12,084 nucleotides of DNA from a bacterium (GTDB lineage Bacteria; Spirochaetota; UBA4802; UBA5550): NCBI GenBank assembly GCA_024224995.1, contig JAAENB010001286.1:1-12084 (forward strand). The letters are read 5' to 3'. Positions 7,248 to 12,084 of this stretch are shown piece by piece; the stretch's first letter is position 1; each line of letters starts with the position of its first letter. Below the pieces are notes generated by a model that saw only the letters and a list, made by a program, of their open reading frames with translations, was not told the DNA's origin and did not search any database. The position numbers were made by a program, and so were the translations under genes.

Positions 7248-7288
7248 TAACAGAGCCGGTTTCCATACATTATAATTCCACGGTAAGG

Positions 7289-7948
7289 ATGAGAAAGGAT
7301 TCTATTAAATTGTCAACCGAAGATAATATTCTTGTTGGAAGACATTGGGCATATAATCTGTTCAACGACCCCAAAAGGTTTGCCTTTGTTTTATCAAGGT
7401 ATAATTTCGCGGCCCAGATGGTTTCCGCTTCTGAAACAGTTCTGGAACTGGGATGCTCCGAGGGAATAGGAGTGCCTCTTTTCAAACAATTCGGGATCCG
7501 CTTCACAGGAGTGGACATGGACCGGGACGCAATATCCACAGCAAAACAGAATTGGAAAAATACAGATCACAGTTTTATATGTGATGACTTTCTGGGAAAA
7601 ACATACGGGATTTTTGGTGCGGTTGTAAGTCTCGATGTAATCGAACATATCTCATCCGAATATGAAGATTCATTTTTAGAAACCATTACGGATAATATAA
7701 ACCAAAGCGGCGTTGCAATTGTTGGCACTCCTAATATCACTGCATCACAGTACGCATCTTTGGCCAGCCAGAAAGGGCATATCAACCTTTTCAGTGCTGA
7801 AAGACTCCGGACAGTACTGAAAAGGTTTTTCCACAAGGTTTTCATCTTTGGCATGAACGATGAAGTAGTTCATACAGGTTTTTACCCTATGGCGCATTAT
7901 TTAATTGCTGTTGCATGCAAAAAAAAACAGGAAACAGGAAATGAATAA
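7289..7948 (+). CDS. Class I SAM-dependent methyltransferase, first of a tandem homologous pair
   Basis: The 219-residue product has motif I VLELGCSEGIG (51-61), acidic post-I GVDMDRD (74-80), and SLDVIEH (114-120), the layout of UbiE/Coq5-like small-molecule methyltransferases. GTPNITASQYA and GHINLFSAERL follow in the C-terminal half as expected for this fold. It is probably cytoplasmic, acting on a sugar or lipid-linked intermediate; the acceptor is unknown. The start is uncertain: GGTAAGG abuts ATG 7289 with no normal spacer, and an in-frame TTG at 7310 has AAAGGA about 10 nt upstream. It ends by overlapping the next gene by 8 bp, and the two proteins share an N-terminal KFAA/NFAA-motif I block and a matching C-terminal ACK end, so they look like duplicated, diverged copies. 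Nine consecutive A (7919-7927) lie near its 3' end. Confidence 0.85.
   Translation: MRKDSIKLSTEDNILVGRHWAYNLFNDPKRFAFVLSRYNFAAQMVSASETVLELGCSEGIGVPLFKQFGIRFTGVDMDRDAISTAKQNWKNTDHSFICDDFLGKTYGIFGAVVSLDVIEHISSEYEDSFLETITDNINQSGVAIVGTPNITASQYASLASQKGHINLFSAERLRTVLKRFFHKVFIFGMNDEVVHTGFYPMAHYLIAVACKKKQETGNE
7919..7927 (+). other. A9 homopolymer at the junction of two methyltransferase genes
   Basis: Nine A residues encode three Lys codons of the first methyltransferase, just before its stop. Loss of one A (or +1 frame change) would enter the second gene's frame, which is open upstream of its ATG through at least 7905, producing one fused protein. Slippage here is possible, not shown. Confidence 0.6.
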
Positions 7949-8558
7949 TCAGGAAGAACGCTCATGCTGGGATCCGGTTTTGAATATTATGGGGAAAGAT
8001 ATCTCTTTCTCTCTTGGTAAAAATTTATCAGATCATTTCAGAAATTCCCCATATGAATTAATTCAACTGGCAAATTTCTATAAGTTTGCAGCCAAGGCAA
8101 TCGGTTCTTCTGAAAAAGTTCTTGATATAAGCTGCGGAGAAGGACTGGGCACTTGGATACTTGCAGCGGAGTGCGGTTCTGCCAACGGTATCGACACAGA
8201 CAGACAACTAATTGAAAAAGCAAGGAACAATTGGAATAATCCGGGAATAACTCTGGTGTGCTCTGATATTTATTCTGTTGAAGAAAAGGACTGGGATGCA
8301 ATTGTAATTTACAACATAACTCGGGAATGTGCTGATGAAAAGTTGAAGCTGTTTTTAAACCGGGTTTTCGATATTCTGGGGGAAAATGGGGTGGCAATTT
8401 TAAGTTTTTCAGACACCTGTTCCGATTTTCGCAAAACCTGTCAGCAGGAAATAAAAACCGTGTTCCAACGCGTTTTCTGGTTTCATTTTTCAAATGCATT
8501 GCTACTGGCAGGATACTCAGAAACAGCCCGGCATCTGGTTAGCTTGGCATGTAAATGA
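7941..8558 (+). CDS. Methyltransferase-like protein, second of a tandem pair, possibly non-catalytic
   Basis: The 205-residue product is recognisably related to the preceding methyltransferase: FYKFAAKAIGSSEKVLDISCGEGLG (near 46-70) lines up with its NFAAQMV...VLELGCSEGIG, NGIDTDRQLI with GVDMDRDAI, and NALLLAGYSETARHLVSLACK with the same end region. Motif I is kept, but the SLDVIEH segment is replaced by VIYNITREC (122-130), and the equivalent of GHINLFSAERL is missing. SAM binding is therefore plausible while catalysis is doubtful. It may be a partner subunit or an altered-specificity enzyme. The start at ATG 7941 overlaps the upstream stop by 8 bp and is served by repeated CAGGAA (about 7928-7940), so translational coupling is likely. 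A frame continuing upstream of 7905 is not used as the start. Confidence 0.8.
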   Translation: MNNQEERSCWDPVLNIMGKDISFSLGKNLSDHFRNSPYELIQLANFYKFAAKAIGSSEKVLDISCGEGLGTWILAAECGSANGIDTDRQLIEKARNNWNNPGITLVCSDIYSVEEKDWDAIVIYNITRECADEKLKLFLNRVFDILGENGVAILSFSDTCSDFRKTCQQEIKTVFQRVFWFHFSNALLLAGYSETARHLVSLACK

Positions 8559-8624
8559 AAAAAGTTTTTTAACTTTGCAGATTTTAAAAACATCTTCTAT
8601 CTAATCACCCTATCTGACAGATAT

Positions 8625-9533
8625 ATGCTATCCGAAAAAAGTATAATAACTTGTGAGCATAAGAACAATTATATGGTAATAGGGGGGGACAGTCTTCTGG
8701 GCAGTTACCTTATAGAAAGTCTTAAGCAAACTGGTAAAAAAATCCTTTCAACATCCCGCAGAATAAAAACTTCAGATGCTTCGAGTATTTATCTGGATCT
8801 TAGCAAAGATATTTCATCATGGGAAATTCCGAAAGGTATTGACACTGTTTTTTTTTGCGCGGCTGTCACATCAATTGAAGAATGCTGGAAGAAACCTGAA
8901 GAGAGCGGGCGTGTCAATGTTGATAATACTATTGCACTTGCTGCTAAGTTTATAAAACAGGGGGGGGCAATTATTTTTCCTTCAACAAACTTGGTTTTTG
9001 ACGGTCAATATCCGGACAGGAAAGCTGATGATCCAGTTTGTCCCATGACAGAATACGGCAGGCTGAATGCAGCGGCTGAAAAAAAACTTATGGATTTGGG
9101 ACAGAATATCACCATTGTTCGTTTTACAAAAATCATTGAACCGAATATGCCTCTCATAAAAGACTGGATTGAAAAACTCAAGAACAAAAGAATGATTCAT
9201 CCTTTTTCAGATATGGTTTTGGCTCCTGTTCCCATATGGTTTGCATTGAAAGCCATCATTGAAATAGCGGAAAAAAAAAGTAACGGAATCTGGCAGGTTT
9301 CGCCAAAGCAGGATATTACATATGAGCACTTTGCATACCATCTTGCCCGGAGAATCAATAACGGCCTGAAATATGTCCGGGCTATTAAAGCAAGGGACTC
9401 AGGAATGGAGTTCGAAAGCATTCCAAAGCATACAACTTTGGACACATCAAGGATAGAGAAGAACTTAGGTTTAACCCCTCCTGACATTTGGGAGAGTATT
9501 GACTCTGTTTTTGGATTAAAAAATATATCATAA
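8625..9533 (+). CDS. RmlD-like SDR (sugar-nucleotide reductase family), homopolymer-rich, YxxxN
   Basis: The 302-residue product resembles dTDP-4-dehydrorhamnose reductases (RmlD). The Rossmann glycine motif is VIGGDSLLG (18-26), and STNLVFDG (120-127) matches the RmlD STDYVFDG region. The active-site pair is T-E-Y144-G-R-L-N148, with Asn where Lys is expected; the codons are unambiguous. It could be an impaired or repurposed enzyme. The gene contains G7 (8682-8688), T9 (8848-8856), G8 (8960-8967) and A9 (9271-9279), any of which could shift the frame; all are in frame here. No convincing Shine-Dalgarno precedes ATG 8625; a second in-frame Met at 8673 starts just before the glycine motif, and either could be the real start. 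Substrate unknown. An A+T-rich gap follows. Confidence 0.8.
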   Translation: MLSEKSIITCEHKNNYMVIGGDSLLGSYLIESLKQTGKKILSTSRRIKTSDASSIYLDLSKDISSWEIPKGIDTVFFCAAVTSIEECWKKPEESGRVNVDNTIALAAKFIKQGGAIIFPSTNLVFDGQYPDRKADDPVCPMTEYGRLNAAAEKKLMDLGQNITIVRFTKIIEPNMPLIKDWIEKLKNKRMIHPFSDMVLAPVPIWFALKAIIEIAEKKSNGIWQVSPKQDITYEHFAYHLARRINNGLKYVRAIKARDSGMEFESIPKHTTLDTSRIEKNLGLTPPDIWESIDSVFGLKNIS

Positions 9534-9910
9534 TAAACGCATAATCACAATACCATTGCTGCACAATCTGCATGATGTTTTTTTTCGATAAATCTATGGC
9601 TTGACCAAGTTATACAGATACACTTTTAATATTGCTATCCCATATAATTTACTAAAAAGTTTTAATTACAGCCAAGTTGGTTATTTGCAAGTTTAGATAA
9701 TTCAATATTTTGTTATTATTAATAATTAGATTAAAATTAAAATTGATGAATTGTTTTTATTCTTATTGACATCAAAACATGAATATACTAAATACAACAA
9801 TACAATAAGGATTATTCCAATAGATGTTTCCGAACACATGAAACCACTTGACAGGTTAGTTTTCGCAAATAGGATTACATCGGACTGCATAAATAATAAA
9901 AGGCTGAACA
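9534..9910. other. A+T-rich intergenic region, 377 bp
   Basis: Base composition drops sharply: by hand count 22 of the 120 bases at 9661-9780 are G or C. There is a weak stem followed by T8 (9578-9585) near the left end and a candidate promoter near the right end. A reading frame after TAG 9727 runs to 9957 (TTG start at 9751, 68 codons) and overlaps the next gene, but it resembles nothing I recognise and looks like chance or a decayed remnant. This may be a junction between two independently acquired gene blocks. Confidence 0.6.
9848..9875 (+). promoter_or_regulatory. Candidate sigma-70-type promoter upstream of the radical SAM gene
   Basis: TTGACA (9848-9853) is a perfect -35 hexamer and TAGGAT (9870-9875) matches four of six -10 positions, with a 16-bp spacer. 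Transcription would start near 9882, giving a leader of about 30 nt before ATG 9911. A weaker candidate, TTGACC 9601-9606 with TTTAAT 9625-9630 (18-bp spacer), lies further upstream. Confidence 0.45.
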
Positions 9911-10981
9911 ATGACCAACAAAGAGGAATTCCACAATACTCACGAAATATTTACTGACAAAGCATACAACACTCCGGGTATGCTTCCTCACCGCTATGTA
10001 TTAGTACTTACCAACAAATGCAATCTGCGTTGTGATTTCTGCTTTCAGGACAAAAGGTCTCGTGAGTCCGACATGACTGCGGATGACTGGATTCAATTTT
10101 CAAATCAGCTTCCCGACTATGCACGGATTACTCTTACAGGCGGTGAACCGTTGATTTATCCCGGGTTCAAAAAAGTCTTTTCTCATATTGCAGAACGTTT
10201 TAACTGTAATATTATTACCAACGGTACTCTTCTGAATGAGGATGTGATTGATTTTATACTTTCATTTCCGAATTTTAAGGTGCTTTCCATTTCCATTGAC
10301 AATATCGGCAACACTCTTCGAGGTATCAGTAAAAATAAATGGGCACATACAGAAAATATGATACGATATTTTATCAGGCGACGCAGGGAACTCAATTCTC
10401 CTGAATGTGTACTTGACGCCAAAACTATGGTGTTGGATGAAAATGCCGGAGAATTGTCAGGTATTCATCAATATTGCGTGGAAGAACTAGGGTTTGACCA
10501 TCATGCTTTTCAGTTCCTTAAAGGTTCCCCTATTCAACATGCTGACCGCATGTTTGAATTTGAGAATGCTCTTGAAAAATCAGATGCTTATGTTTATAAG
10601 AATTTTGAGGTGATAAAACAGGAATTGGATAGGGTGAGAAAATACAATCTGGAAACAGGCAAGACAGCTTTCCTGCACCCGAAAATAGCTTCATTAACGT
10701 CAAAAGATACCCTGCCTGATATTGACTATATTAATAAAGCTGCTCATGTTCCTGATAATTTTCTGCCCTGCAAATTTCCGTGGTCAAGTGTTCATATCAA
10801 TTCAGATGGAAACCTGTTTCCCTGTCTGGCTGTATCTATGGGAAATGTAAAGGAAAATTCATTACAGAATATTATAAACGGAAAATCGTTTGCCCGCTTC
10901 AGGGATTTAATTCGGAAAGAAGATTCTGTAGAGGGGTGTAACCGGTGCGGATGGTTGCGTCCAAAAAATATACCCGCGTAA
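9911..10981 (+). CDS. Radical SAM protein with SPASM-type C-terminal cysteines
   Basis: The 356-residue product has the radical SAM [4Fe-4S] motif CNLRCDFC (C37, C41, C44) and LTGGEP (75-80) for SAM binding, so it should cleave SAM to a 5'-deoxyadenosyl radical. The C-terminal part carries C287, C305, C343 and C346 (C-x17-C-x37-CxxC) around SSVHINSDGNLFPC, the arrangement expected for a SPASM or twitch auxiliary cluster. SPASM enzymes mostly modify peptides or proteins, but relatives also act on small molecules and sugars. The neighbouring NDP-sugar genes suggest a carbohydrate substrate (epimerisation, dehydration or carbon insertion), which is inference; no precursor peptide gene was seen. 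AAAAGG (9898-9903) is 7 nt before ATG 9911. It follows the A+T-rich gap and is 16 bp from the next SDR gene, probably one transcript. Confidence 0.88.
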   Translation: MTNKEEFHNTHEIFTDKAYNTPGMLPHRYVLVLTNKCNLRCDFCFQDKRSRESDMTADDWIQFSNQLPDYARITLTGGEPLIYPGFKKVFSHIAERFNCNIITNGTLLNEDVIDFILSFPNFKVLSISIDNIGNTLRGISKNKWAHTENMIRYFIRRRRELNSPECVLDAKTMVLDENAGELSGIHQYCVEELGFDHHAFQFLKGSPIQHADRMFEFENALEKSDAYVYKNFEVIKQELDRVRKYNLETGKTAFLHPKIASLTSKDTLPDIDYINKAAHVPDNFLPCKFPWSSVHINSDGNLFPCLAVSMGNVKENSLQNIINGKSFARFRDLIRKEDSVEGCNRCGWLRPKNIPA

Positions 10982-10997
10982 TTTCAGGTGACTAGTA

Positions 10998-11873
10998 ATG
11001 ACTGAAAAAGTATTTATTCTTGGAACAAGAGGATTTATAGGGGCACGCTTAATGGAAAAATTTTCACAGCAAGCCTCTGGAAATGTTGTCGGATATAACT
11101 CGCAGGAATGTGATTTGCTGTCCAGAGACTCAATTGTTGCCGCACTTTCATCTTTAACAAAAGAAGACACCATTGTAATGGTTTCTGCAATCACCCGGCT
11201 TAAAGAAAACTCATATGATTCCATGATCAGAAATATTCAAATGGCTGAAAACCTGGGCTGGTTTTTGGAAGAACATTATGTATCCGGGGTTATTTTTTTC
11301 AGCACTGTTGATGTATATGGAATATTGCCTGAGCATGCTGTTATTAAAGAAGAACTTTTGCCGGATCCGAATGACTATTATGCCATATCAAAACTGACAA
11401 GCGAATATCTTCTGAGAAAAACTCTTTCCCGGAAAGGAATTCCAATGACAGTTTTTCGATTATCCGGCGTTTACGGATCCGGGGATGAAGGGAAAAGCAC
11501 AATAAATGCATTGGTAAAATCTGCTCTGACCAAAGGGAAAATAACAGTTCACGGAGATGGGAGCAACAAACGTGATTTTGTTTATGTAGATGACGTTTTC
11601 AGTTTGACTGCTGAAGCCATTCGTCAAAAAAAAGATGTAACAGTAAATGTGGCTACTGGCAGAAGTTTTTCAATAGCAGAGATTTCGGAAATGATTGTTG
11701 CAGCCATGGATGGAAAGTGTTCGGTTGAATTTACCCCGACAGACCATCAGCCAGGGAAGAGGATAACGCATATGGTTTATAATATCAATAAATTGAATGA
11801 TCTTTTTCCAGGTATGACATTAACAGGCATCAGGGATGGGATAGAATACTACCTGTCTGAGATGAAAAGTTAA
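10998..11873 (+). CDS. NAD-dependent epimerase/dehydratase, extended SDR with canonical active site
   Basis: The 291-residue product has the Rossmann motif LGTRGFIG (8-15), STVDVYG (102-108) and the intact catalytic pair Y128-A-I-S-K132. RLSGVYGSGDEG and KRDFVYVDDV are typical of NDP-sugar epimerases and reductases of this fold. Substrate and stereochemistry cannot be read from sequence. It is 16 bp downstream of the radical SAM gene with AGGTG at 10986-10990, 7 nt before ATG 10998, and is the last gene before a long inverted repeat. Of the four SDRs here, this one and the one at 2791 keep the YxxxK pair, whereas those at 1726 and 8625 do not, so the four probably do different chemistry rather than being redundant. 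The TAA stop is at 11871-11873. Confidence 0.88.
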   Translation: MTEKVFILGTRGFIGARLMEKFSQQASGNVVGYNSQECDLLSRDSIVAALSSLTKEDTIVMVSAITRLKENSYDSMIRNIQMAENLGWFLEEHYVSGVIFFSTVDVYGILPEHAVIKEELLPDPNDYYAISKLTSEYLLRKTLSRKGIPMTVFRLSGVYGSGDEGKSTINALVKSALTKGKITVHGDGSNKRDFVYVDDVFSLTAEAIRQKKDVTVNVATGRSFSIAEISEMIVAAMDGKCSVEFTPTDHQPGKRITHMVYNINKLNDLFPGMTLTGIRDGIEYYLSEMKS

Positions 11874-11893
11874 TAGAGGTTGAGAGCGGGCCG

Positions 11894-12082
11894 TTGATTT
11901 TGTCTTCTGGGCATAAATTTTTCGGCATCCTTCATTTTCCGGTTGACAATTCGAAGGAGTGCCGAAATGAAATTTTGGCAGAGTCCCGGTTTCAGTGCCA
12001 AAATTTCATTCCGTCACTCCTTCGAATTATCAACCGGAAAATCAAGGATGCCGCACAATTTATGCCCAGAAAACAAAATCAA
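11894..12082. repeat. Long inverted repeat, 87-bp arms and 15-nt centre
   Basis: Left arm 11894-11980 and right arm 11996-12082 are reverse complements over the full 87 bp, with no indels; by hand alignment 80 of 87 positions match (about 92%). The 15-nt centre is 11981-11995. The element begins 20 bp after the last SDR stop. It could fold into a long hairpin in DNA or RNA and may end transcription, but it lacks a T-run. It resembles a miniature inverted-repeat element or a dispersed intergenic palindrome; no transposase or flanking duplication can be seen (the window ends 2 bp past the right arm). Confidence 0.9.
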
Positions 12083-12084
12083 AG

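Noticed and set aside
7271..7276. Perfect TATAAT before the first tandem methyltransferase
   Set aside because: No acceptable -35 hexamer at 15-19 bp upstream, and it would give almost no leader; probably chance.
8575..8603. TTGCAG N17 TATCTA as a promoter for the RmlD-like gene
   Set aside because: Only three of six matches in each hexamer; not distinguishable from background.
9551..9585. Possible intrinsic terminator (weak stem then T8)
   Set aside because: Stem pairing is only about five pairs including a wobble, with a long loop; too weak to annotate.
9751..9957. 68-codon frame with TTG start in the A+T-rich gap
   Set aside because: No ribosome binding site, overlaps the radical SAM start by 47 bp and resembles no known family.
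11967..12084. Open frame with AAGGAG and ATG inside the inverted repeat
   Set aside because: It is wholly within the palindrome, so the protein would be dictated by the repeat; no family resemblance. Likely a spurious gene.
1..12084. CRISPR array, tRNA, rRNA or transposase
   Set aside because: No spaced direct repeats, clover-leaf or integrase/DDE motifs were recognised; the heptamer array has no spacers.

Overview
This window (about 42% G+C by eye) reads as part of a bacterial surface-polysaccharide (O-antigen or capsule) gene cluster. All recognisable genes are on the + strand. Gram-negative LPS-type genes, close gene packing, a heptamer repeat array and two kinds of palindromic repeat make a Desulfobacterota-like (deltaproteobacterial) or similar environmental genome my best guess, but nothing here fixes the taxon.

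Layout. (a) 1-501: 3' end of a polytopic membrane protein resembling DUF2142. (b) 650-4347: a sugar-1-phosphate nucleotidyltransferase with an extra C-terminal domain, two extended-SDR sugar-nucleotide enzymes and a GmhA-like SIS-domain isomerase. This combination resembles the activated-heptose (GDP-heptose type) modules of capsule and LPS loci. (c) 4368-8558: a class I methyltransferase; a two-gene thiamine-diphosphate (ThDP) 2-oxoacid dehydrogenase-type E1 alpha/beta pair with no E2 or E3 nearby; and two tandem, divergent, homologous methyltransferases that overlap by 8 bp. Between the first methyltransferase and E1 alpha lies a 170-bp spacer with a heptanucleotide array and a short palindrome. 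(d) 8625-9533: an RmlD-like SDR containing four long homopolymer runs (G7, T9, G8, A9). (e) 9534-9910: a 377-bp A+T-rich gap with a plausible promoter at its right end. (f) 9911-11873: a radical SAM/SPASM protein and a canonical SDR epimerase. (g) 11894-12082: a near-perfect inverted repeat with 87-bp arms and a 15-nt centre, which ends the gene run.

Working model (inference). The isomerase and nucleotidyltransferase contribute to an NDP-sugar, possibly a heptose. The SDRs oxidise, dehydrate, epimerise or reduce it. The E1 pair may act as a stand-alone carboligase that adds an acyl branch to a keto-sugar, by analogy with the single-chain ThDP enzyme YerE of yersiniose synthesis. Methyltransferases and the radical SAM enzyme may complete the decoration. 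The heptose kinase and phosphatase expected for a full GDP-heptose route, and any glycosyltransferase, are not in this window. The most interesting signals are the orphan E1 pair, two SDRs lacking the usual catalytic lysine, the homopolymer-rich SDR as a possible phase-variable gene, and the paired methyltransferases joined at an A9 run.
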